A stretch of DNA of 64,000 bases, taken from assembly GCA_928212115.1 (NCBI GenBank), contig CAKMRJ010005634.1, positions 251,683,780 through 251,747,779 on the forward strand, written 5' to 3'. Position 1 is the stretch's first letter. The number at the start of each line of letters is the position of its first letter. The translations under genes were made by a program, and so were the position numbers. Below, in pieces: positions 23,343 to 33,927 of the stretch. Under the pieces are notes generated by a model that did not search any database, was not told the DNA's origin, and saw nothing but the letters and a program-made list of their open reading frames with translations. Source of the stretch: Lactuca virosa (Eukaryota > Streptophyta > Magnoliopsida > Asterales > Asteraceae).

Positions 23343-24174
23343 TAATGGGTTTTATTTGTATTAACGTAGAAAAATCCTTACCACTTAAGGGTACATGCAA
23401 CCTAAAGATCTAAGTCATAACACTATTGATGTAACATTCTATTGAACAACAAGAACACTCTAACCCTAGGCAATTTCGAAAATTGTAGAAGGAAAATTTT
23501 ACCTTTTGATTGTTGTAGTAAACAATCAAGAATCTTTTCTTCAATAACTTGGAAGCTAGCAACACAAATGTCTTGCCTCTGATGGTTCACACCCAACACT
23601 AGCAACAAGAAGCTTTTAACAGAGGAGAGGGGATGTCAAAATTTTGGCGTAGGGTTCTTTAGTCAAGTGGCCGAAAATTTTAGCCTAGGGGTCCTTTTAT
23701 AGTGCAACCTGGAAACCCTAGATAACCCTAATTTAAATAAATTAATATTTATTCAATTTGGTAATTATCCAACTTCCTATTTATCTGCAACGAATATTCC
23801 AGATTCCCTGGAATACCCTAATTCCGTTTACCTCCTTCAAAGGAAGGTTCTGGACTCTTTCTTGTTCAACTATTGAATAATTTCACTTTAACCCTTGCAC
23901 TTTTAATTAGTACAGTTAATCCCAAAATTAATCTAATTAATTTCTGATTCATTAATAATTAAATATTACTTTTTCTAATTAATATATTATTTTCATAACA
24001 TATTAATAAATTTATTTATTGCTATTTATTAATCATATAATAAATCAATAAATCAGTCTCCCTCTCTAAAAGTCATCCTATTTAATTTTTAGGTTTGAAG
24101 GCAACCCAAAATGACTTTGCTAATAATTCAAAATTATACTAATTCAGTTATTGGCTTAGACACCTAATCCAACA
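23343..24174 (-). repeat. E5 3' LTR
   Basis: About 832 bp; on minus it begins TGTTGGATTAGGTGTC and ends in ACCCATTA, a mutated CA terminus. It resembles the LTRs of E2 and Copia C. A polypurine-like AAGTGGGAGAA lies at 24175-24190 on minus. Confidence 0.75.
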
Positions 24175-25013
24175 TTCTCCCACTTGGATAAGTCTATAAC
24201 TACAATTACCAATATAACTTCTAAATTAAACAACAAAGAGTGCTTCCAGAGCAAATGCCGAACTCTGCAATAAACAGACCTTGGTCCTAAGATAAGTGAT
24301 CGAATATTCATCCGTTCTACTAGATATCATATAGACATGAGACATAAATCAGAATCAATCTCATTGTCCAAAATTTTGTTTCCCGATTTCCTAATTTCTG
24401 ATGACGACATAAGACTTCAAATTGAACACATAAATTGAGTCATGGCTGGGCCCAACACTATAAGACAACACCAAATCACCGATGGGCCCAAATATATCGC
24501 TTTTTCCATTAGGGTAAAATGAACGAATAAACTTTGATTTATATGCTTGTATCATTTACTCACAAAATCGTACATGACACTGCATTTTATAACATCATGT
24601 TACTGATGCGTTTACGCATTACCAATGCACAACCGACTTGTAAATTACAATTCTTATATCTCCGTTTCAAGAATATCAGATATTATCGTCTCATAGTTAC
24701 TCGTGATATAATCCATGAAGTAATTCTCTGAGTGTGGGTTTATCCAATACTTAAATCTCCATTTCTAAGTACTCATGCATGTTCTAGCAATACAATTGCT
24801 ATGTCTAACTTCTTTAGACAATCTACAATCCAATTCATGACAGTCTTAATTCACTACTTACTTCCCAAAGTATGAGCGACTGTGGAATTTGAATTATTAA
24901 ATTATCCGGGAAGTAAAACATGCAAAATGAAACACAAGAATAAATAATCGACAAAGGCAGTAAACAAACTCATAAATAATCTATATTATTTAATCACCAA
25001 AAGTCAATTACAT
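24175..25013 (-). other. E5 3' noncoding region
   Basis: Diverged copy of the conserved 3' block (GGGCCCATCGG, TCATAGTTACTCG, GCATGTTTTAC on one strand or the other can still be matched). No gene. The small + strand frame at 24534-24731 is incidental. Confidence 0.65.
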
Positions 25014-25700
25014 TTATTTTGTTACAAGTTTCAAACTAATCATCTGACTACTAAAACTAATGTCCTCTCTCAATCCAATGCTCCTAGCATATTGTGTGTG
25101 CATAATCCTATTCATATCCTTTGTGAGAGGATCTGCAGGATTATCTTCTGACGAGATTCTATTCACTATGAGATGACCTTCTTCAACTCTATGTCTGATA
25201 ATGATATTTTATGTCGATATGTCTTAATTTTCCATGATCTCTCGGTTCTTTGGTTAAAGAAACTGCTCCTTCATTATCGCAGAAAATTTCCATTGGTTCC
25301 TGAATGGTTGGGACTACTCCAAGATCTCTAATGAAGTTCTTCAACCATGCTACTTCCTTTGACGCTTCACTTGCCGTTATGTACTATGATTCACATGTAG
25401 AATCAGCCACTTTGTCTTGCTTGGAACTTTTCCAAGTAACTGCTCCTCCATTTAATGTAAATACCCAGCCAGATTGAGAAGGAAAATTATCTCTATTTGT
25501 TTGAAGGCTAGCGTCACTATACCCAGTGACTCTCAACGTATAATTTCCACCAAGAGCTAGAACCATGTCCTTTGTCCTTCACAAATACTTGAGAATGTTC
25601 TTAATTGCTATCCAATGAGCTCTGCCAGGATTTCCCTGATAGAAACCGACCATGCTTAAAGAAAAGGACACATCATGGCGAGTACATGTCATATCGTACA
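25014..25700 (-). pseudogene. E5 RNaseH remnant
   Basis: On the minus strand: RT end, then GYSDASLQTNRDNFPSQSGW (25384-25566) and, in other frames, the RNaseH C-terminus with SSEDNPADPLT and ARSIGLREDISF, ending at a TAA (25014-25016). Frameshifts and stops separate the pieces. RNaseH would remove the RNA strand during reverse transcription. E6 interrupts the gene at 25701-25706. Confidence 0.8.
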
Positions 25701-25705
25701 TGATC

Positions 25706-26128
25706 AGTTGGGTCTAAAATTATGGTTTATACTTTGCTTTTCTAGACAACTGTACATTTATGTCTGGGACCGTAAACAGCTTGGTGTTACGGCTGTATAT
25801 GAGTTGACGACAGTGTTTACGGCCGTAAACCCATTCACGGCCCATGTCTACTATATATAGGGTGAGGAGTGCAAGTGTAGGAGTGTAACGCTGAGAGTGG
25901 AGAGCTTAAGTATGTGAAACCCAAGGTGTTTTAGAGAGAAACTAGAGAGAAGAACTAGTGTGTGTATGAATCTCTTGTAAGGATCTTCATTCATATCATC
26001 AATACATTAGATTAATGATCTTCTTCTTCTTCTCCTTCTTCTTCATTTGATCTGGCATCATCCGTTTGATTGGGATTCCGCACCATCAAACGGATCTGAT
26101 TGATACACAAGCAGATTGGGGACTTACA
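25706..26128 (+). repeat. E6 5' LTR
   Basis: 423 bp, beginning AGTTGGGTC (first T mutated to A compared with the 3' LTR) and ending GGGGACTTACA. A TATATATAG box is at 25852-25860, 21 bp after the 16-bp palindrome GTTTACGGCCGTAAAC (25815-25830). A CTT-rich tract follows near 26020-26047. It is 18 bp shorter than the 3' LTR, mainly from loss within the ACGGC repeat block. Confidence 0.9.
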
Positions 26129-26130
26129 AT

Positions 26131-26142
26131 TGGTATCAGAGC
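26131..26142 (+). promoter_or_regulatory. E6 primer binding site
   Basis: TGGTATCAGAGC two bases after the LTR; complementary to initiator-Met tRNA. Confidence 0.88.
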
Positions 26143-27062
26143 TTGGATTGTATCAATCGTTTTTGTCAGATCTGGAGCTTATTTGATCGTATTTCTGCGT
26201 TTTTGGATAGATCTTGATAAAATAAGGGGGGTTTGTTCTTCGTGTTTTTGATAAAAACGAGTTTTTGATCGAGTTTTGGAGCTACAAAGTCGAAAAAACG
26301 ATGTTTTTGGTCGTAACCAGCGAGGGGGTGGCGGCGTGTACGGCCAGCAGCTAGGGTTTCCGAAGTCTTTGCGGCCGGAGTTTATCGCCTCGGAGTTTAC
26401 GGTCCGAGGTTCACGGCCAGGAGCAGCATCGCACGTGTACGGTCCGAGGTTCACGGCCAGCAGCAACATCGCACGTGTACGGTCCGGGTTTGAGGTCCTC
26501 GCCTCGGATTGGTTACCAGCCTCGCTTCGGACGTTTACGGCTTGGCTCGGCTTCGGTTCATTCTCATTCTCGCATCTCAGCAGCAGAAGTCCTCGCAGCC
26601 TGCTTCCATTAAAAATGGGGAATCGATTTTGGGGGTGCCAGGGATCGAACCCGGGTCTCCTGCCAACTCAACCAAGCGCCTTACCAGCTCAACTACATTG
26701 CGAGATGAGATCCTCCTTCCGTTTTTAATTCTTAAAGATTCGCTTTCTCGGTTCCTTTTTCGCAAATTTGTCACTTTTAACCCCAAAATCAATTTCCTTT
26801 TAATTTTAAATTCCATTTTCAACCCAAAAATTTTATTTTTTAATTTTTGACTTTTAATTTTGAGTTTTTACTTAAAATTTTGACTTTGACTTTTAAAGTT
26901 TGACCTTTGACTTTAAACTTTGACTTTCTTGTTTAACCTTTAAATTTTCAATTTTAGCTTTTTCGTTTGACTTTTTAAGTTTGACTTTTAAGTTTGACTT
27001 ATTAAGCTTGACTTTTATGGTTGACTTTTGAGTTTTTAGTCAAAGGCATATTTTTTTCAAAA
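26143..27062 (+). other. E6 leader
   Basis: Contains a GC-rich part with a 40-bp direct duplication (GTCCGAGGTTCACGGCCAG at about 26402 and 26442), an antisense tRNA-like segment (26631-26702), and then a T-rich part with eleven TTGAC motifs between about 26845 and 27030, right up to the gag ATG. The open frames here on both strands (26276-26728, 26509-26850) look incidental. Confidence 0.65.
26631..26702 (-). other. tRNA-like segment (possible SINE or tRNA pseudogene)
   Basis: On minus, an A-box-like TAGTTGAGCTGG (26684-26695) and a B-box GGTTCGATCCC (26641-26651) are spaced as in a tRNA. A T arm forms: CCGGG/CCTGG around the loop TTCGATC. The 3' acceptor strand CACCCCC has no 5' partner, so a full cloverleaf is not made. 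It may be a tRNA-derived SINE head or a captured pseudogene; RNA polymerase III activity is possible but unproven. Confidence 0.5.
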
Positions 27063-28355
27063 ATGAGTTCCTCAAACATCCCGATCACTAAAGTTTCTTG
27101 TTCTCAATCTTGTGAAACTACTATTAAATTTTTGCGTGACCAAATCGAGTTGATTAAAAGAGAAAATGAGGACCTAAAATACGAAGGATATCAACTCAGA
27201 AAAGGACAAAAACCATTAAAAGAAAAATTAGAGTCCAAAACAAATGATTTTAGGAAACTGCAAGAAGATTACAGCAACAAGTGTGAGAATTATGATCACA
27301 TCAAAAACAAACTTGCTGCTGTAACCAAAGAACTTGACACTTTGAAAATTAAGTGTGGAAAAACAAATGTTAGTTTCAAAAATTATACTGTGTCAAGTAA
27401 GACAGTCGAGTCCTTAGTTGAAAAACAATTGAGTTTTAAAGATAATCAAACCAAAGCTCTAGGATATGAGAGTGTCCCTCCTCCATTTGACCATTCATAT
27501 TATGTTAATCCCTTGACTCAGGAAGAGATTGATAGAGAACCATATATGGTATATGGTAAACCAGCTGCTGAACAGGCAACTGAGGGTGTTGAGATGAAAG
27601 ATACTAATGATTCTACTTTGTGTGCAGGTAAAGCAGTAGAGGATGAAAACAAGGAGAAAACTATTGAACAATCCAACGACTCCTTGAACTCTGATTCTGT
27701 TGCTTCTAATTCTGTTACTCCTAACAAGCCTGCTGTTGAGAAATACAGGCCACCAACACAAGTTAAACAGAATGCCTGTTGCAACTGTGTGTGAGGGAAA
27801 AGCAAGAAACAAGGCAAGGACATGCCACCAGGGGCAGGAAGAAACAATTTCCCAGTGAAGAAAAAGACTTGCTTTCACTGTGGAACACCTGGACACATTG
27901 CCAGAAATTGTCCAAATCGCGCATACGTTCCCTACTACGCACAAGGTTGGCAGAACGCGCCAAGAAGGAGATCTTTCAAAAGAAACCCTTTGAGGCCACG
28001 TTCAGACAATGGCGACTGGAACGCACAAAAGGCCAAGAATCAAAATCCCAAGGGCAAGAAGGGAATGTCGGCCATGAAGTCCAATCCAAGAGATGCTACA
28101 GCAAAATCAAGACCGGTTAGGTCAAAGTCATCTCGACGATCGGCTTCCAGTTCAAAATCAAGTACCGAGGCACCCATAAGATCGAAAAAGAAATGGGTTA
28201 AACCCGACTACAGATGGGTACCAAAGGTTCAATCTCCTAAATCATCTAATGCGGCTAATATTTCTTCAACTTCTGTTTGTTATAAACAGGATATGTCATG
28301 GGAGAGAGTACCGTGCGTAGATGACAAAGGTCAACCCAGTTTCAAAATGGACTGA
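27063..28355 (+). pseudogene. E6 gag (coiled coil plus CCHC), one internal stop
   Basis: The ATG at 27063 starts MSSSNIPITK. Codons 20-110 are rich in Lys/Glu heptads, a probable coiled coil (FLRDQIELIKRENEDL onward). ALGYESVPPPF, typical of Sirevirus-type gags, follows, then an acidic Ser/Asn-rich linker. A TGA at 27792-27794 interrupts the frame, which continues unchanged to the knuckle CFHCGTPGHIARNC and a long Arg/Lys/Ser-rich RNA-binding tail (to 28352). The closing TGA at 28353-28355 stands where relatives read on into protease, so it may itself be a mutation. Only the internal stop prevents a 430-residue gag. Confidence 0.8.
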
Positions 28356-28640
28356 GTTTCAAAGACCAACTGATCCCGCTCTGTGCTGGAACAGCTATGG
28401 AGGCATATCATCAGACTTCAGTTTGTTGGTAGTGGCTGTTCCAGGAACATAATAGGAGGCATTTCTCAACTGTACAGCATTCAGAAGATTTTTTGAGAGT
28501 ATGTGTCCTTTTCGGGAACGAAAGAAAGGAAGGGCTCACTCATGGGGTTAGTGCTTAACGATGTGAAGAATTTTTGGATCTGTTATGAGATTATGCGTGC
28601 TATTCTCAGACCTTCTGGATGCAAATTCAATCGGTGACTT
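28356..28640 (+). pseudogene. E6 protease remnant
   Basis: In the same frame as gag, the codons from 28428 read GSGCSRNIIGGISQLYSIQK, matching the copia-type protease start DSGCSRHMTG. The catalytic Asp codon is GGT (28428-28430), one base from GAT. Then a TGA, YVSFSGTKERKGSLMG and decay by about 28640. No integrase motif follows. Confidence 0.65.
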
Positions 28641-29126
28641 ACGGTTTTGGTTTTCTTCTCTATACTCCTGAGTTTATCTTACATTGATTCATTTTGAAGA
28701 CAATTTTTTATTTCCTTATTTGTCTTTCTTTATTAGATTGTTTTGGGAAGTGATATGAAGTATAGTGCTAAAGGGCAATTTATGATGCGTGTAATGCACC
28801 TAAGCCAAATTGTCTAGACTCTGTATTCAATGTGCTGGTAGGCACAAAGGATTCAAAAGGACTAGAAATTGATTGACCATGAAAGGACTAAACAATATGA
28901 ACTTAGATAGTTTCATTTGGACTAACCATTCGACGCTCGGGTAGATTGAGCAGTGAGATAAACATGGGAACCTGCGAGATACACTAAAAGTTAATTATCT
29001 AGAACTATGGCACAACATTTCCATAATGTACGGACTTATGTCCTTAATTATGGTTCTGATAGGGCAACTGGGGGTACTGATAAAGTAGGTCTGTAGGAAT
29101 TATTTTCTTGCTTTCTATCTGTGAGT

Positions 29127-29382
29127 CATATGTTGCTTCCTCTGCGTGATTGAAAGATATCCGACCTGGAATGCAACATATGCAACTCTATCTCTATGCA
29201 TTTCCATATCTATGAAATTCTTTCTATCTGTTAGCCATATGCTGTTCCCTCTGCATGATCGGAAGATCCGACCTAGGACACAACGTATGCACACTACTAT
29301 CTCTCTAAACCCCTATCTATGTTAGTCATATGATGTTCCCTCTGTGTGATTGGAAGACATCCGACCTGGGATACAACATATG
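29127..29382 (+). repeat. Three tandem hairpin modules
   Basis: Modules at 29127-29182, 29236-29289 and 29327-29382 begin CATATG(T/C/A)TG and end CAACATATG (CAACGTATG in the second). The loop keeps the same order of words (CCCTCTG, TGATTGGAAGA, TCCGACCTGG). The first has a perfect 10-bp stem CATATGTTGC/GCAACATATG. Confidence 0.75.
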
Positions 29383-29596
29383 CACTTCTATATCTGACTT
29401 CTTTCTTAATGATTGAAAACTCACCTAAAGTAAGGAGTTCTTTGGAAGTTCTTGATTACCGGGGTATATTGGGAAGCGGGAAACATGTTCTAGTACATCT
29501 AAAATTGAACCATTTAATAGATTGACTGTAGATCTTGCTGCTTAATTTAAGTGGACAACAATATCCTTGGTCGTCGTCAGCTAAATGTCCATTTAG

Positions 29597-29598
<2 letters not shown>

Positions 29599-29626
<28 letters not shown>
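29599..29626. repeat. (AT)14 microsatellite
   Basis: Uninterrupted AT dinucleotides, 28 bp, inside the 3' region of E6. Confidence 0.95.
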
Positions 29627-29629
<3 letters not shown>

Positions 29630-30547
29630 TCACAATGACTTGTCACTTATAATCTGTCCAAATTGTCAACATCCTTTGTGTTTAAGTGGACCACAGTACC
29701 GGTGATTGACCAGATCTAGACATGCAGGCGTGTGTTGATAAACGATATTGGATTGCTTGACAACTTTGATCCCAAATATTTTTGTTTTTGTTAAATTTGT
29801 TCATAGTTTTCCTCTATGCACAAATTTAAGGGGAGAATTAAAAAAATTCAAAAATAAACAAAAATCAGAAAATTCAAAAATCAAACAAAAATCAGAAAAA
29901 TTAAAAATCCAAAAATATCTTTGTTTCTGTTTTTACTTTTCCAGAAAATATGAAAAATCCAAAAATATTGTGTGCTAAGTTTTCTTTTAGTTTTTGCTTT
30001 GTCTTGAAAAGTGAATTCAGATGTAGACGAGACTCATGGAGACTGTATCGAGATTTCAGAGCTAAGGCTTCATCCGTGATCATCGAAGAATTGTCATTCG
30101 AAGGAGCAAGAAATGAAGATTATTCTTTCAACATTCAATATTTCAACCCTAGAAGCAAGGTCAAGCTGTTCTTGAAGATCATATGATAGATTGCATTGAA
30201 GCCTCCTCAATCAATTTGCTGTTATCTTGTACCTGCTGAAGTGATCCAGAAGATTGTTTCTCTCTGTTCTCTCTGAAGATTCTCAAGCTGAAAGCGCCAT
30301 CTTTCAAATCTTTTCAAGAAGCCTCCTCACCCAACGTGCTTTCAGAGTCAAATTTTGAAGAAAAGCCCAACTGCTCAAGATGAAGTCATTCATTGAAGAT
30401 TCATATATTCATCTTGAAGTCGTGAAGATATCGAAGATTAAAGCTAAAGCCAAACTCCCAATGAAGATTGACAAGAAAAGCCAGCTACTTTTTAGGGGGA
30501 GTTTGTTGGGTCAGTTAGAAAAGAAAGCTATAAACCAAGGGGGAGAT

Positions 30548-30988
30548 TGTTGGGTCTAAAATTATGGTTTATACTTTGCTTTTCTATACAACTGTACTTT
30601 TATGTCTGGGACCGTAAACAACTTGGTGTTTACGGCTGTATATGAGTTTACGGCTGTGTTTACAGCCGTGAACAGGTTTACGGCCGTAAACCCATTCACG
30701 GCCCATGTTTACTATATATAGGGTGAGGAGTGCAAGTGTAGGAGTGTAAGGCTGAGAGTGGAGAGCTTAAGTGTGTGAAACCCAAGGTGTTTTAGAGAGA
30801 GAAACTAGAGAGAAGAACTCGTGTGTGTATGAATCTCTTGTAAGGATCTTCATTCATATCATCAATACATTAGATTAATCATCTTCTTCTTCTCCTTCTT
30901 CTTCATTCGATCCGGCATCATCCGTTTGAATGGGATTCCGCACCATCAAACGAGTCTGATTGATACACAAGCATATTGGGGACTTACA
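30548..30988 (+). repeat. E6 3' LTR
   Basis: 441 bp, TGTTGGGTC to GGGGACTTACA. Carries a run of ACGGC/GCCGT words including the 18-bp palindrome GGTTTACGGCCGTAAACC (30675-30692), then TATATATAG near 30713. Few substitutions from the 5' LTR apart from the short indel. Confidence 0.9.
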
Positions 30989-30993
30989 TGATC

Positions 30994-32330
30994 GATCCTA
31001 CAGCTGGAGCATAAGGGACTCGACTCATATCAACTATCTCTTCATCCGTAGTTGGGCTTTGAGTCTTACTCAATTTGGCATTGCTTTGAATAGGTAGCTC
31101 TCCTTTCTTGGAATTTTCCACACTAAATCATTTTAGTACCTTATCCAAGTATGTGCTTTGACTAAGTCCAATTAGCCTGTTCTTTCTATCTCTCAAAATT
31201 CTTATCCCGAGAATATAGGCAACCTCTCTTATATCCTTCATAGCGAAACATTTTCCAAACCAAGATTTCACTTCTTGCAAGGTTGGAATGTCATTTCCCA
31301 TGAGTAGTATGACATTAACATACAATACTAGAAAAGTTACTATACTCCCACTAGCTTTGACATATACACAAGACTCTTCCCCACTCCTAGAAAAAACAAA
31401 TTCTTTGACTTTTTCATGGTAGCAAAGATACCAGCTGCGAGATGCTTGTTTCAATCCATAGATGGATTTCTCAAACTTACACACTCTATTGGGAAACTTT
31501 GCATCAACAAAACCCTCTGGATGACTCATGTAAACATCTCCAACCAACTTCCCAATGAGGAAAGTGGTTTTGACATCTATCTGCCAAATTTCATAATCAT
31601 GAAAGGCAGTTATGGAGAGCCTGATCCTAATTGATTTTATCTTAGCCACTGGTGAGAAGGTCTTATCATAGTCAACCCATTGGGTTTGAGTAAAGCCCCT
31701 CGCAACCAGTAGTGCCTTGAAAGTGTGCATATTTCCATCCATGTCGATCTTCTTTTTGAAGATCCATTTGCAACCAACTTTCTTTCGACCAAGTTATTGA
31801 TCAACCAAATTCCAAACTTGGTTGTCGTACATGGACTTGATCTCGCTGTCCATTGCCTCTTTCCATTTAGCAGCCTCAGGGCTTGCCATTACTTCCTTGT
31901 AGTTAGCTGGCTCATCCAAATTTATCAGTGTTTGATCACTGATAAACATATCACCATTTGAAGTTATATGGAAATCACAGAACTCAGGTGGCATGATAAC
32001 TCTACTGGAATGCCGAAGAGTTAGTGAATTGTCAACTGACTCAACTAGAATTTCTTCCTCTGGTTGAGTGCTAGTGTCTTCTAAGGTTCCTTTATTGGTT
32101 GAATCTCGAACTCTTCAAGGCCAATTGTGCTCCCACTATCCTCTTTGCATATGAGCTCTCTCCCGCGAAAGACTCCTCTTCATGCTACAAAGACCACTTT
32201 TTCACTAGGCCTGTAGAACAAATATCCAAAAGACTTTTGTGGGTAGCCAATGAAAATACATCTCTCATTTTTGGCTTCTAGCTTGTCATGATTCTCTCGT
32301 CTAACGAAAGCTTCAGAACCCCAAACTTTC
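30994..32330 (-). pseudogene. E5 RT and integrase C-terminus remnant
   Basis: On minus: integrase C-terminal region in broken frames (32330 to about 32040), the linker and RT start (31794-31994), then a 204-codon open RT segment (31128-31742) with SPVAKIKSIR, VYMSHPEGFVD, KSIYGLKQAS and ILGIRILRD. The catalytic YVDD box reads YVNV, losing both aspartates. The rest of RT up to E6 (30994-31127) is in another frame. RT activity is excluded. Confidence 0.82.
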
Positions 32331-33136
32331 ATAGCTTGTTTTCAACCTCAAAAGGTATAAACCTTGCATCTTTTCCATTCCATCTTGTAGATCTAGGTTT
32401 TTGCTCTTTAAAGTCTCTTTTTGGTCCCAAAATGATGATTCTGGAACAAAGCATGTTCTTGACCCATTAAGTTGTCCTTTCAGACCCTTGGAAGAGTCTT
32501 GAGTCATAAAAAATGGTTCCAAGTGGTTACTTTTTCCCCATGCATCACTTAGAAGGTCTTAATGGAATAAGATCTTGAGTTAAGCACTTATTGTTCATGC
32601 TAAGTCATAAAGTTGGAGACTTTATGACTCCTAAGAGTATTTTAGCCATGGATCTGAACTATGGACGTAAGAGCTTAAGCCATTAAGCTCTTAATGGATT
32701 ATTGGACTTCTGAGAGTATGCCCCGGGTACTCAGAGTACGCCCTGCGTACGGGGTCAACCACCTTGACGTTGGTCAACATGCGAGGCTGCGTGTACACCC
32801 AGCGTACCTTCAGAGTACGCCCCACGTACGCACCCTGAGTTGACTCGGTCGAGTTGACTCAGGTGGGTTGACTCGACTGGGTTGACTCAGTTGATCTAGT
32901 TGTTTGACCAGTTTGACTTTGATCAAGTTTGAAAAAGTTTGACTTAAGGGTATTTTGGAGGATTTTGATGGATATCGATCATTTGGTTGGAGTAGGTGTT
33001 GGTTTGAGAGCTAAGATTCGGAGTCGGGACCTCATCAGCTTTTGTCCAGCTTGTGAGGTGAGTTTTCCTCACTATAACTATGGGTCGAAGGCACCATGGT
33101 CGGCCCATTCGATTAGATATCATGATATGTGATAGT
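32331..33136 (+). repeat. Gypsy LTR, left part (interrupted by Copia A)
   Basis: From the abrupt end of E5 to the Copia A insertion. Related to 10773-11991 from about 32638 on. Contains a block of GTACGCCC/GCGTAC dyads (32715-32835) and seven TTGAC motifs (32840-32940). The LTR resumes at 41091 after the ATAGT duplication. Its 5' terminus cannot be fixed; 32331-32637 has no match in the other copy. Confidence 0.65.
33132..33136 (+). other. Target duplication of Copia A, left
   Basis: ATAGT directly before TGTTGGATATAG, repeated at 41091-41095 directly after CCCATCA. Confidence 0.9.
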
Positions 33137-33913
33137 TGTTGGATATAGTGTCTAAGTCCATAACTTTATTTGGTATGTACTTGACCCGACCCGGCATGGT
33201 CCATTTGGGTTGCATGGCATTGCAATACTTGGATAGACTAAATGAGAGAAAGGACACTTGTGATTATTAATATATTATCAGTTCTAATATATTAATAATA
33301 GTATTATTTAATTAATGTTGATCAAGTATTAATTTAGAATTAATTTGGTGATCAAAATGATACTAATTAAATATGTAGGGTTGATTATGACAATCATTTA
33401 ATCTTTTATGGTGGATTTATGATCCATGCTTTATGGATTTGGGTTATAACCATTTAGAGCTCCATGGATAGTTCATGGGAGTTACAAACCCATGGATCAT
33501 TAGAAATCAAGAGTCATGACAATTAAGGGCATTCATGTGTAAACCCTAATTGTGACAACACTATAAAAGGAGCCCTATAGCTAGCAAAATCGGACTACTA
33601 GTGAGTTCTAAGAGGGCATAACCGATTTTGAGTGCAAGTGTATTCTCTCAAGTTATTCCAAGTCTTGTAGTGTTGTGTGAAGCATTTTAGGCACAACATT
33701 TGGGGTGCTAGGCTCACAAAGTCTTCAAGGAATCCAAGCAACAAGAAAGGTATGTACTTCTAATAGTTTTATGTTACATATTCCCCATGGCATGCTAGTT
33801 AGGAAGTAAACCTTGAAAAATCAAATTTGCATGTATATTAGAGAAAACATAGATTCAAGGTTTATAGGGTTGCATGTACACCATAGGAGTGTTAGAATTC
33901 TCAAAACCCATCA
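33137..33913 (+). repeat. Copia A 5' LTR
   Basis: 777 bp, TGTTGGATATAG to CTCAAAACCCATCA; TATAAAA at 33561-33567. Supplies the promoter for the element RNA. Confidence 0.95.
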
Positions 33914-33914
33914 G

Positions 33915-33927
33915 TGGTATCAGAGCC
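33915..33927 (+). promoter_or_regulatory. Copia A primer binding site
   Basis: TGGTATCAGAGCC one base after the LTR; initiator-Met tRNA type. Confidence 0.92.

Larger units (their letters stand above)
28641..30547 (+). other. E6 3' non-coding region and polypurine tract
   Basis: No pol homology and no credible gene. Holds three tandem hairpin modules (29127-29382), an (AT)14 microsatellite (29599-29626), an A-rich stretch with repeated AAATCAGAAAA near 29840-29960, a stretch of GAAGAT-rich repeats (30110-30490) and purine tracts ending AAGGGGGAGAT before the LTR. Sireviruses are known for several polypurine tracts in this place. Confidence 0.6.
25706..30988 (+). mobile_element. E6: complete, pol-less Copia element (Sirevirus-like gag)
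   Basis: 5283 bp with LTRs at 25706-26128 and 30548-30988, flanked by TGATC at 25701-25705 and 30989-30993. Order: LTR, primer site, long leader, gag with coiled coil and zinc knuckle, decayed protease, about 1.9 kb of non-coding DNA, polypurine tract (AAGGGGGAGAT), LTR. There is no integrase or RT. The LTR lineage and gag differ from all other Copia elements here. The gag (ALGYESVPPPF, coiled coil, basic C-terminus) suggests a Sirevirus relative; this is from memory of the family. Confidence 0.88.
23343..32330 (-). mobile_element. E5: Ty1/copia element, split by E6
   Basis: Right to left: truncated integrase C-terminus (32330), linker, RT, [E6 inserted at 25706-30988], RNaseH, 3' noncoding region, 3' LTR (23343-24174). 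Gag, protease, most of integrase and the 5' LTR are missing; at 32330 the sequence changes abruptly to a Gypsy LTR. Pol reads on across E6 once the TGATC duplication is allowed for. Confidence 0.8.

Noticed and set aside
26631..26702. Functional tRNA gene
   Set aside because: No 5' acceptor strand pairs with CACCCCC and the anticodon arm does not fold cleanly.
26276..26728. 150-codon frame in the E6 leader
   Set aside because: It starts before the tRNA-like segment and reads through it in antisense; no family recognised.
27495..27963. Long minus-strand frames opposite E6 gag
   Set aside because: Shadow frames of the coding strand; no known product.
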